Shown here piece after piece: positions 15,548 through 22,896 of a stretch of 64,000 nucleotides of DNA (position 1 is the stretch's first letter; every line of letters starts with the position of its first letter). A program made the position numbers and the translations under genes. The notes beneath the pieces are model-generated. The model saw only the letters and a list, made by a program, of their open reading frames with translations, had not been told where the DNA came from and did no database searches. The stretch is from an uncultured Oscillibacter sp. (GTDB taxonomy: Bacteria; Bacillota; Clostridia; Oscillospirales; Oscillospiraceae): contig NZ_URDP01000004.1 of the NCBI RefSeq assembly GCF_900546705.1, positions 11,925 to 75,924 on the forward strand, in the 5' to 3' direction.

Positions 15548-18196
15548 ATGAAAAAAGAACTGCCGAAGGTGTATGAACCGCAGCAGGTGGAGTCCCGCAT
15601 CTATCAGATGTGGGAGGACGCCGGCTGCTTCAAGGGCGACCCCGATCCCGAGAAAAAGCCCTTTTCCATTGTGATGCCCCCGCCCAACGTCACCGGCCAG
15701 CTGCACATGGGCCACGCCCTGGACTGCACGCTGCAGGACATCCTCACTCGTTTCAAGCGGATGCAGGGCTATTCCGCCCTGTGGGTGCCCGGTACGGACC
15801 ACGCCGGCATCGCCACCCAGATCAAGGTGGAGGAAGAGCTGCGGGTCAAGGAGGGCAAGACCCGCTATGACCTGGGCCGTGAGAAGTTCCTCCAGCGGGT
15901 GTGGCAGTGGAAGGAGCAGTACGGCAGCCGCATCGTCGAGCAGCAGAAAAAGATGGGCGTCTCCTGCGACTGGAGCCGTGCCCGCTTCACCATGGACGAG
16001 GGGTGCTCCAAGGCGGTTCGGGAGACCTTCTGCGAGCTCTACGACAAGGGCCTCATCTACAAGGGAAGCCGTATCATCAACTGGTGCCCCCATTGCGCCA
16101 CCGCCCTTTCCGACGCGGAGGTGGAGTATGTGGACAAGCCCGGCCACCTGTGGTATATCCGCTATCCGCTGACGGACGGTTCCGGCGATCTGGTTATTGC
16201 CACCACCCGTCCTGAGACCATGATGGGCGATACGGGCGTTGCTGTGAACCCCGAGGACGAGCGGTTCAAGCACCTCATCGGAAAGACCTGCATCCTGCCC
16301 ATCATGAACCGGGAGATCCCCATTGTAGGCGATGAGTACTGCGAGATCGGCTTCGGTACCGGCGCTGTGAAGATGACCCCCGCCCACGACCCCAACGACT
16401 TTGAGGTGGGCCTGCGTCACAACCTGGAGATCATTCGCTGCATCGGTGATGACGGCAAGATCAATGAAAACGGCGGCCCCTATGCGGGCATGGACCGCTA
16501 TGAGTGCCGCAAGCAGATTGTCAAGGATCTGGAGGAGCAGGGGTATCTGGTCAAGACCGAGCCCTACAACCACAACGTGGGCACCTGCTATCGCTGCCAC
16601 AACGACGTGGAGCCGTTGATTTCCGCCCAGTGGTTCGTGAAGATGGAGCCTTTGGCCCGCGAGGCGCTGCGCGTGGTGAAGGAGGGCGAAGTCAAGTTCG
16701 TCCCCGAGCGCTTCTCCAAAACCTATATCAACTGGATGGAGAATGTCCATGACTGGTGCATCTCCCGTCAGCTGTGGTGGGGCCACCAGATCCCTGCCTG
16801 GTACTGCGACGAGTGCGGCCATATCAATGTCTCCCGGGAGGACCCCACCAAGTGCGAGGCGTGCGGCTGCACGCATCTGACCCGGGACCCCGATGTGTTG
16901 GACACCTGGTTCTCCTCTGCACTGTGGCCCTTCTCCACTTTGGGCTGGCCGGAAAAGACGCCGGAGCTGGACTATTATTATCCCACCTCCGTCATGGTCA
17001 CCGGCTATGACATCATCTTCTTCTGGGTGGCCCGGATGATTTTCTCCGGCTGCGAGCAGATGAAGAAGATCCCGTTCCACACGGTGCTCATCCACGGCCT
17101 GGTGCGGGACGACAAGGGCCGCAAGATGTCCAAGTCTCTGGGCAACGGCATTGATCCGCTGGAGATGGCGGAAAAATACGGCGCCGACGCCCTGCGCTTC
17201 AACCTCATCACCGGCAACTCTCCCGGCAACGACACCCGGTTCTACAAGGAAAAGTGCGAAGCCATGCGCAACTTCGCCAACAAGATCTGGAACGCCAGCC
17301 GGTTCGTTATGATGAACCTGACCATCGACCGCTGTGCCCTGCCGGAGCAGGACAAGCTGGCCGCAGAAGACAAGTGGGTGCTCTCCAAGCTCAACACCCT
17401 GGTCAAGGAGGTCACAGAGAATCTGGACAGCTATGAAATCGGCGTGGCGTCCTCCAAGGTCTATGACTTCCTGTGGGACACCTACTGCGACTGGTATATC
17501 GAGCTGACCAAGACCCGGCTGGGCGGTGAGGACGAGCAGGCCAAGCTGGTGGCGCAGAATGTCCTCTGCTATGTGCTCACGGAGCTTTTGAAACTGCTCC
17601 ATCCCTTCATGCCTTTTATCACGGAGGAAATCTTCCAGGCGCTGCCCCGGATGGAGGGCGAAGAGAGCGCCTACCTCATGTGCGCCCGCTGGCCGGAGTA
17701 CCGCTCGGAGCTGAACTTCCCTGCGGAGGAGGCTGCCATGGAGGCGGTGATGGATACGATCAAGGCCATCCGCGCCCGCCGTGCCGAGATGAACGTGCCC
17801 CCGTCCAAGAAGGCGGAAGTGCTCATTGTCACTGCCACGCCGGATATCTATGCCCAGGGCCTGCACTTCCTGGAGCGTCTGGCCTATGCCAGCGCAGTGA
17901 CCTTTGCCCAGACCGCGCCTGCCGATGTCACCGGACAGGTGTCCGTGGTTACCGCCAATGCCACCGTGTACATGCCCCTTGCAGAGCTGGTGGACATTTC
18001 CGCGGAGCTGGAGCGGATCGCCAAGGAGCGGGAGAAAGCGGAGAACGGACTGCGGATCGTGGAGCAGAAGCTCTCCAACGAGAAATTCGTCTCCCGTGCC
18101 CCTGAGGCAGTGGTCAATGTGGAGCGGGAAAAAGCCGCCAAATACCGCGAGCTGATCGCCAAGCTGGACGAGTCTGCCAAGGCCATGCAGGCATAA
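15548..18196 (+). CDS. valS: Valine-tRNA ligase
   Basis: Class I synthetase charging tRNA(Val), with an editing domain for threonine. HIGH motif: PPNVTGQLHMGHALD near residues 44-58; KMSKS: GRKMSKSLGNG near residue 525. The editing domain carries TTRPETMMGDTGVAVNPED. The C-terminal about 65 residues form the coiled coil typical of ValRS. Full length (882 aa). Expression is under the upstream T-box leader, with one unrelated gene in between. A zinc-binding-like set CDECGH...CEACGC is visible near residues 420-440. Confidence 0.98.
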   Translation: MKKELPKVYEPQQVESRIYQMWEDAGCFKGDPDPEKKPFSIVMPPPNVTGQLHMGHALDCTLQDILTRFKRMQGYSALWVPGTDHAGIATQIKVEEELRVKEGKTRYDLGREKFLQRVWQWKEQYGSRIVEQQKKMGVSCDWSRARFTMDEGCSKAVRETFCELYDKGLIYKGSRIINWCPHCATALSDAEVEYVDKPGHLWYIRYPLTDGSGDLVIATTRPETMMGDTGVAVNPEDERFKHLIGKTCILPIMNREIPIVGDEYCEIGFGTGAVKMTPAHDPNDFEVGLRHNLEIIRCIGDDGKINENGGPYAGMDRYECRKQIVKDLEEQGYLVKTEPYNHNVGTCYRCHNDVEPLISAQWFVKMEPLAREALRVVKEGEVKFVPERFSKTYINWMENVHDWCISRQLWWGHQIPAWYCDECGHINVSREDPTKCEACGCTHLTRDPDVLDTWFSSALWPFSTLGWPEKTPELDYYYPTSVMVTGYDIIFFWVARMIFSGCEQMKKIPFHTVLIHGLVRDDKGRKMSKSLGNGIDPLEMAEKYGADALRFNLITGNSPGNDTRFYKEKCEAMRNFANKIWNASRFVMMNLTIDRCALPEQDKLAAEDKWVLSKLNTLVKEVTENLDSYEIGVASSKVYDFLWDTYCDWYIELTKTRLGGEDEQAKLVAQNVLCYVLTELLKLLHPFMPFITEEIFQALPRMEGEESAYLMCARWPEYRSELNFPAEEAAMEAVMDTIKAIRARRAEMNVPPSKKAEVLIVTATPDIYAQGLHFLERLAYASAVTFAQTAPADVTGQVSVVTANATVYMPLAELVDISAELERIAKEREKAENGLRIVEQKLSNEKFVSRAPEAVVNVEREKAAKYRELIAKLDESAKAMQA

Positions 18197-18229
18197 GGCG
18201 AGATTCCGCTTTCCATCTGAAATGAAAAT

Positions 18230-18268
18230 GCAGCCCCCGGAGAAGTTTCTCCGGGGGCTGCGTTTTTT
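18230..18268 (+). terminator. Terminator of valS
   Basis: A 14-bp stem (18230-18243 with 18248-18261) is followed by seven T. Only 8 bp separate it from the convergent flavodoxin-like gene, so it may serve mainly valS. Confidence 0.85.
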
Positions 18269-18276
18269 TATGAGGT

Positions 18277-18903
18277 TTAACGGATGAAATTGGTCCGGGC
18301 AGCCCGCTCCTCCTGGGGAGGCTGGACGCCTGCGTCCCGCCCGGCCTGGATGCACCGCAGCAGCCAGGCCATATTCCGGCCCAGATTCCGCATGGTCTGA
18401 AGCCCCTCCGCGTCCAGAGCCACATCTCCCGGCACGGAGCCGTGCACCATGTTCCAGTAGGTAGAGGACACCACCGGCATCTGAGAAATGGTGAAATACT
18501 TATTCAATACATCCACGGATGCCACCGTACCTGCCCGGCGAGCCGAGGTGACGGCTGCCGCCGGCTTATGGGAAAACGCATCTTTTCCGGCGTAGAACAC
18601 CCGGTCCAGGATAGACAGGATGCGGCCGCTGGGATGCGCGTAATAGACCGGGGAGCCGAATACAAAGCCGTCGCAGATCCGGGCCTTTTCAATGACGCAG
18701 TTGACGATATCGTCGTCAAAGACGCACCGCCCCGGCTTTTTGCCGCAGGTTCCGCAGGCGGTGCAGTCCCGCACGGGATCATTTCCCAGCCAGAGAATTT
18801 CCGAATCAATCCCGCACTCCCGCAGGGCGGCGGCCACTTCCTGCAGCGCCGCATCCGTGCAGCCGTGCGGGCGGGAGCTTCCATTGAGCATCAGAACTTT
18901 CAT
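18277..18903 (-). CDS. Flavodoxin-fold NAD(P)H-dependent oxidoreductase
   Basis: The 208-residue protein begins MKVLMLNGSSRPHGCT, the FMN-phosphate-binding start of the NADPH-dependent FMN reductase / iron-sulfur flavoprotein group. The conserved cysteine cluster CTACGTCGKKPGRC lies near residues 47-60 and GSPVYYAHPSGRI is the second flavin loop. Cysteines of this type can hold an iron-sulfur cluster. ATG at 18903 follows AAGGAGA. The physiological substrate cannot be inferred; the gene stands alone, transcribed away from spoIIA. Confidence 0.87.
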   Translation of the reverse strand: MKVLMLNGSSRPHGCTDAALQEVAAALRECGIDSEILWLGNDPVRDCTACGTCGKKPGRCVFDDDIVNCVIEKARICDGFVFGSPVYYAHPSGRILSILDRVFYAGKDAFSHKPAAAVTSARRAGTVASVDVLNKYFTISQMPVVSSTYWNMVHGSVPGDVALDAEGLQTMRNLGRNMAWLLRCIQAGRDAGVQPPQEERAARTNFIR

Positions 18904-19005
18904 GGCTACATCTCCTTTTCCGATTTTGCTCCTATTATACTGCTCCGGGCGCCCCGGCGCAAGGCGAAGCGCCGCGTCCCGAAATTTCCGGAAAGGGTTG
19001 TCCGT

Positions 19006-19012
19006 TTCGACA
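19006..19012. promoter_or_regulatory. Perfect 0A box (Spo0A site) upstream of spoIIA
   Basis: TTCGACA, the perfect complement of the Spo0A consensus TGTCGAA, lies 102 bp upstream of spoIIAA in non-coding DNA. Spo0A~P activates spoIIA in spore formers. The matching -10 element could not be settled; GATATC at 19032-19037 is one candidate. Confidence 0.65.
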
Positions 19013-19113
19013 CAATCCAAATGGCAAACATGATATCATCACCGTAAAAGCCCGCAGCTTTGCGGTGATTTTTTTGAAAACACCGGAATATCCGGATCAA
19101 AGAGGGGAAACAT

Positions 19114-19419
19114 ATGGAAGTGCTGGCAAAAAGCGCAGACCGGAATCTGCTGCTGGAATTTGAAGGGGAACTGGACCACCATGCCGCGCGGGAGGCCATC
19201 TGTCAGATGGAGCGGGCCATTGATGCCTCGCTGCCGAAAAAGCTGGTTCTGGACCTGGAGCGCGTGACGTTCATGGACAGCTCCGGCATTGCACTGATTC
19301 TGCGGGCCCGGCAGAAGATGGAGCTTTTGGACGGAGGCCTGCTGGTGACAAACGTACCGGCCCAGGCCCGCCGCGTGCTGGACGCTGCGGGTATCGGCCG
19401 GCTGGTCAATATTCGATGA
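19114..19419 (+). CDS. spoIIAA: Anti-sigma F factor antagonist SpoIIAA
   Basis: STAS-domain protein (101 aa) that, when unphosphorylated, releases sigma F from SpoIIAB. The phosphorylated serine is in VTFMDSSGIAL (Ser56/57). The length and the order spoIIAA-spoIIAB-sigF match Bacillus and Clostridia. AGAGGGG lies before the ATG. A perfect 0A box sits upstream. Confidence 0.96.
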   Translation: MEVLAKSADRNLLLEFEGELDHHAAREAICQMERAIDASLPKKLVLDLERVTFMDSSGIALILRARQKMELLDGGLLVTNVPAQARRVLDAAGIGRLVNIR

Positions 19420-19435
19420 ATCAGGGAGGGTACAT

Positions 19436-19885
19436 ATGAAAACAAAGGCAGTCAATGAAATGACATTGCAATTTCCAAGTCGCAGCAGCAATGAGGGATT
19501 CGCCAGAACAGCGGCCGCGTGCTTCGCGGCACAGATGGACCCCACCTTGAACGAGCTGGAGGATATCAAGACCGCCGTCAGCGAGGCGGTAACCAATGCC
19601 ATCGTCCATGCCTATCCGGACAGCATCGGGCAGGTACAGATGAAAATCCGGATCTGTCCCGACCACGTGCTGGAAATTGTGGTTCGGGACCACGGACGGG
19701 GCATTCCGGACGTGGAAAAGGCCATGGAGCCCATGTATACCACCGGCGGGGAAGAGCGCAGCGGCATGGGCTTTACCATCATGGAGAGCTTCATGGACAA
19801 GCTGACCGTCCGCTCCACGGCGGGGCGCGGGACCAGCGTCACCATGCGCAAAAAGCTGGCACCCCGGGTAAAAGGGGCAAAATGA
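19436..19885 (+). CDS. spoIIAB: Anti-sigma F factor / serine kinase SpoIIAB
   Basis: GHKL-type kinase (149 aa) that binds sigma F or phosphorylates SpoIIAA. The N box is EAVTNAIVHAYP (about residues 50-61), the G1 box DHGRGIPD and the G2 box RSGMGFTIM. It is slightly longer than B. subtilis SpoIIAB. The stop overlaps the sigF start (ATGA), giving coupling that helps keep inhibitor and sigma factor in balance. Confidence 0.96.
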   Translation: MKTKAVNEMTLQFPSRSSNEGFARTAAACFAAQMDPTLNELEDIKTAVSEAVTNAIVHAYPDSIGQVQMKIRICPDHVLEIVVRDHGRGIPDVEKAMEPMYTTGGEERSGMGFTIMESFMDKLTVRSTAGRGTSVTMRKKLAPRVKGAK

Positions 19886-20589
19886 GCACTGCTGCCATGG
19901 ATCTGCTGCGGGCTGCCCAGGCAGGGGACCGGGAGGCATGCGAGCAGGCGGTGCTGGAAAACAACGGACTGATCTGGAGTATCGTGCGGCGTTATTACGG
20001 CCGGGGCGTGGAGCCGGACGACCTGTATCAGCTTGGCTGTCTTGGCTTTTTGAAAGCGGTGCAGGGCTTTGACTTTTCCTACGGTACCTGCTTTTCCACC
20101 TATGCCGTGCCAAAGATCGCAGGGGAGATCCGGCGCTTCCTTCGGGACGACGGAGCAGTCAAAGTCGGACGTACCATACGGGAACAAGCGCAACTACTTT
20201 ACACACAGAGAGAGCGGCTGCGCCACGATCTCGGCCGGGAACCGGTGCTCTCAGAGCTGGCGGAGGCCACGGGACTGACCGTGGAGGAAATCGCACGGAC
20301 CGACACGGCCACAGAAGCACCGGAGTCGCTGCAGCAGGAGCTGGCAGACGGTCTGACACTGGAAGGAACCCTGGGAACCGATGCACCGGAGGAGGGCCTG
20401 GTGGAGCGGCTTGCCCTGCGGGAGGCCATTGACCGCCTCCCGGAAAAGGAAAAAATGGCAATTTTGCTGCGCTATTTCAAAGGGCTGACCCAGGAGCGGA
20501 CAGCCCGGGTGCTTGGTGTCTCCCAGGTGCAGGTGTCCCGCCTGGAACGGCGTGGGCTGCATCGTCTGCGGGAGCTGCTGGAGCCGTGA
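19882..20589 (+). CDS. sigF: RNA polymerase sporulation sigma factor SigF
   Basis: Forespore sigma factor, 235 aa. Region 2 is clear (NGLIWSIVRRYYGRGVEPDD, then YQLGCLGFLKAVQGFDF), as are region 3 (LSELAEATGLTVEEIA) and region 4 (LGVSQVQVSRLERRGL). The start ATG at 19882 overlaps the spoIIAB stop. The 3-prime end overlaps the convergent DUF4130 gene by 113 bp, see findings. Confidence 0.96.
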   Translation: MSTAAMDLLRAAQAGDREACEQAVLENNGLIWSIVRRYYGRGVEPDDLYQLGCLGFLKAVQGFDFSYGTCFSTYAVPKIAGEIRRFLRDDGAVKVGRTIREQAQLLYTQRERLRHDLGREPVLSELAEATGLTVEEIARTDTATEAPESLQQELADGLTLEGTLGTDAPEEGLVERLALREAIDRLPEKEKMAILLRYFKGLTQERTARVLGVSQVQVSRLERRGLHRLRELLEP

Positions 20590-21334
20590 AATAATCAGGC
20601 CCCTGAAACTCCGTCATGGTATCCCAATAGCGCATAGGCATCTGGGTCCGGCGGCAGGTGGGGTTGTACCGCTCTTCGATGGCCACCGTGTCGTAAAACC
20701 GCTTCCAGAGCAGTCGGTAATGGGCTTCCTGCTGGTCCGGCGGTGCCATCTGAAACTGCTCCAGCGGACGGATTACCGCTTTGCCGCCGCAGTGAAGCAG
20801 TACCTCCCGGTGGGTGCGGTCATACAGGAAGAAGGCGTCATCCGGATAGCGGGCACAGAAATGGCGACGCAGCAAGGGAAGGACCCGGTTTTTGGGCTGG
20901 ATCTCTCCGCCCAGTACGCCGCCCAGGTCAGAAAACCGGGTGAAGCCCTTGAGCAGGTGCGCCTCCGAATTCAGATGACGCACGGCCCGCGCCACCGGGT
21001 AGAGCGTCTCATCGGAAAAATTGCGCAGGAAGCCGGGGCCCTCCTTCAGAAGCTTTGCCACCAGCCGGTAAAGGTGGATTTCCCGCTCCGGAAGACAGGT
21101 GAGAAAACCTTTCCGCACAAGATCAGATGCAAAGGAAGAACACTTTACAATTTTCTTGTAGACACGGTTTGCGTGCTCCGGATTGGCGGAAATGTTCCTG
21201 GAGGCAAACAGGGTCGGTACCAGGTCCTCATCGCAGCAGATGGCGGTGGGGACTTCTTTATTTGCGTAGCTATCAAAGATACAGCACAGGAACCCTGCAA
21301 AGCTCCCGTCGTAGTAGTAAACAAGGTCATTCAT
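20477..21334 (-). CDS. DUF4130 / TIGR03915 putative DNA metabolism protein
   Basis: The 285-residue protein matches the TIGR03915 (DUF4130) family, regularly paired with the radical SAM protein encoded just upstream. Family landmarks are the start LVYYYDGSFAGFLCCIF, then LVRKGFLTCLPEREIHLYRL, RHFCARYPDDAFFLYDRTH, and RRTQMPMRYWDTMTEF near the usual C-terminus. The last 37 residues (Ala/Pro/Gly-rich) are antisense to sigF and look like run-on sequence. It starts 12 bp after the radical SAM stop, with GAGGA upstream. In other bacteria this domain can be fused to uracil-DNA-glycosylase-like proteins, hence the repair link. The reaction is unknown. Confidence 0.85.
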   Translation of the reverse strand: MNDLVYYYDGSFAGFLCCIFDSYANKEVPTAICCDEDLVPTLFASRNISANPEHANRVYKKIVKCSSFASDLVRKGFLTCLPEREIHLYRLVAKLLKEGPGFLRNFSDETLYPVARAVRHLNSEAHLLKGFTRFSDLGGVLGGEIQPKNRVLPLLRRHFCARYPDDAFFLYDRTHREVLLHCGGKAVIRPLEQFQMAPPDQQEAHYRLLWKRFYDTVAIEERYNPTCRRTQMPMRYWDTMTEFQGPDYFTAPAAPADDAAHAVPGGTPAPGRHQAPGLSAPGSAL

Positions 21335-21346
21335 GACACGTCATCC

Positions 21347-22618
21347 TCAAGCGTAGACCGGTTGAAACAAAGAGAGCTGCTCCGCCTCCGGCTGGGGCAG
21401 CTGAGGCGCTTCGGCGGCAATCAGGTTTCCCAGCAGGCTCTGTTGGGAAAAGTGCAGTCCTTCGGCCCGCTTTCCGGAGGCGGTGAGAAAATACTGAGCC
21501 CGCTTCATGACCACTCCCATTTTCTGCAGGTCTTCCGGCCGCAGTCGGCGGGCCCGGCGGGCCGCAAGAATCCGGCGGGCAGAGATGACCCCCACCCCAG
21601 GGACTCTCAGTAGCGTCTCATAGTCTGCCGTGTTGACCTCTACCGGAAAAAAGTCCAGATGGGCCAGTGCCCAGCTGCACTTGGGGTCCACCAGGGGATT
21701 GAAGTCCGGATGGGCCTCGTCCAGCAGCTCCTCCGCCCGGAAGCCGTAGAAGCGCAGAAGCCAGTCTGCCTGATAGAGCCGGTGCTCCCGCAGCAGCGGC
21801 GGCTTGGTGTCCCTGGACGGGAGCAGCGCGTGCTCCACCACCGGCACATAAGCGGAATAGAACACACGTTTGAGTTTGTACCGATCATAGAGTCCCTGAG
21901 TCAATCGGAGGATGTGCAGGTCGTTGTCTCCGGTGGCGCCAACGATCAGCTGGGTGCTCTGGCCGGCCGGGGCAAATTTTGGCGCGTGACGGTATTTGAC
22001 CAGCTCTTCCTTACTCTGCCGGCCTCTTTGCTGGATTTGCCGCATAGGGGAGAGAATGGCCTGCTTGGTTTTGTCAGGCGCCAGCGTCCGCAGTCCTGCC
22101 TCGGAGGGGAGCTCGATATTGACGCTCATACGATCGGCCAGAAAGCCCAGCTGCTCCACCAGCTCCGGCGCCGTACCCGGGATGGCCTTGGCGTGGATAT
22201 AGCCGTTGAACCGGTATTCCTCCCGCAGAATCCGCAGAGTCCGGATCATCAGCTCTGTAGTGTAGTCCGGGCTCCGCAGCACGCCGGAGGAGAGAAACAG
22301 CCCCTCAATGTAGTTCCGGCGGTAGAAGTTGATGGTCAGATCCGCCAGCTCCCGGGGGGTGAAGGCGGTGCGGCGGGTATCGTTGCTGCGGCGGTTGACA
22401 CAGTATTTGCAGTCGAACACACAGCAGTTGGTCATGAGCACCTTCAAAAGGGAGACGCACCGGCCGTCGGCAGAAAAGGTGTGGCAGCATCCTGCCACGG
22501 AGGCGGAGGTGTTGCCGATGTAGCCCTTCCGGGAGGCGCGGCTGCCGCCGCTGGAGGTGCAGGCCGCGTCATACTTGGCCGCATCCGTCAGAATTGTCAG
22601 CTTTTCCAGCACATCCAT
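21347..22618 (-). CDS. Putative DNA modification/repair radical SAM protein (TIGR03916)
   Basis: The 423-residue protein has the radical SAM cluster motif C-x3-C-x2-C (Cys66, Cys70, Cys73 in NCCVFDCKYC) that reductively cleaves S-adenosylmethionine. Extra conserved cysteines lie near residues 20, 44, 45 and 54. A helix-hairpin-helix DNA-binding motif (LLRVPGVGVISARRIL) is near residues 335-350, pointing to DNA as substrate. It is the second cistron of an operon beginning with a 41-residue membrane peptide and ending with the DUF4130 partner. Two LexA boxes in the promoter suggest SOS induction. The chemistry is undescribed to my knowledge. Confidence 0.9.
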   Translation of the reverse strand: MDVLEKLTILTDAAKYDAACTSSGGSRASRKGYIGNTSASVAGCCHTFSADGRCVSLLKVLMTNCCVFDCKYCVNRRSNDTRRTAFTPRELADLTINFYRRNYIEGLFLSSGVLRSPDYTTELMIRTLRILREEYRFNGYIHAKAIPGTAPELVEQLGFLADRMSVNIELPSEAGLRTLAPDKTKQAILSPMRQIQQRGRQSKEELVKYRHAPKFAPAGQSTQLIVGATGDNDLHILRLTQGLYDRYKLKRVFYSAYVPVVEHALLPSRDTKPPLLREHRLYQADWLLRFYGFRAEELLDEAHPDFNPLVDPKCSWALAHLDFFPVEVNTADYETLLRVPGVGVISARRILAARRARRLRPEDLQKMGVVMKRAQYFLTASGKRAEGLHFSQQSLLGNLIAAEAPQLPQPEAEQLSLFQPVYA

Positions 22619-22624
22619 GGCAGT

Positions 22625-22750
22625 TTATCGAACACATGTACGTCCGTGGCGACCATCTGTGGGCCGGTCAATGTAGTTGATCAGGCGGAACAGCTGCGCC
22701 GTCATAAACACCACTCCCACAAGCACAAAAAAGAACGTCCAACCAGTCAT
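22625..22750 (-). CDS. 41-residue membrane peptide leading the LexA-boxed operon
   Basis: A short frame on the minus strand starts at ATG 22750 behind a strong ribosome site (AAGGAGGAG) and encodes 41 residues. MTGWTFFFVLVGVVFMTAQL is a single membrane helix, followed by a short Arg-rich tail. The next gene begins 6 bp after its stop and has no good ribosome site of its own, so translation is probably coupled. In other bacteria small SOS-controlled membrane proteins stop division (YneA, SidA) or depolarise membranes (TisB). A similar role here is inference from position alone. Confidence 0.7.
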   Translation of the reverse strand: MTGWTFFFVLVGVVFMTAQLFRLINYIDRPTDGRHGRTCVR

Positions 22751-22769
22751 AGCTCTCTCCTCCTTGCTT

Positions 22770-22783
22770 CGAACTTTTGTTCT
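22770..22783. promoter_or_regulatory. LexA (SOS) box, proximal
   Basis: CGAACTTTTGTTCT fits the Gram-positive LexA consensus CGAAC-N4-GTTCG with one mismatch at the last base. It lies just downstream of the -10 box, around the predicted transcription start. Confidence 0.8.
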
Positions 22784-22789
22784 ATTCAT

Positions 22790-22818
22790 ACTATAGCTCG
22801 AACAATCGTTCGTGTCAA
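22790..22818 (-). promoter_or_regulatory. SigA promoter of the SOS-type operon
   Basis: On the minus strand TTGACA (22813-22818), 17-bp spacer, TATAGT (22790-22795). The distal LexA box fills the spacer. Confidence 0.85.
22799..22812. promoter_or_regulatory. LexA (SOS) box, distal, perfect
   Basis: CGAACAATCGTTCG is a perfect CGAAC-N4-GTTCG palindrome located within the spacer between -35 and -10, where bound LexA would block RNA polymerase. Confidence 0.88.
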
Positions 22819-22852
22819 GAGGGGAGAAAAATCCGGTGCAGGGAAAAGCAGG

Positions 22853-22884
22853 AAAAAAGACGCGGCCGCAGCCGCGTCTTTTTC
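22853..22884 (-). terminator. Terminator of the threonine aldolase gene
   Basis: An AAAAGACGCGGC stem with its complement (22855-22866 with 22871-22882) is flanked by A and T tracts; it lies 13 bp past the aldolase stop and insulates it from the SOS promoter. Confidence 0.8.
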
Positions 22885-22896
22885 AAAACGATTTTT

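Noticed and set aside
15488..18355. Very long open frame antisense to valS; similar ones lie antisense to alaS (47623-50571) and pcrA (31292-33874).
   Set aside because: They mirror strongly conserved genes, arise from GC-rich codon bias on the opposite strand, are rich in His, Gly, Leu and Gln, and have no ribosome site or recognisable family.
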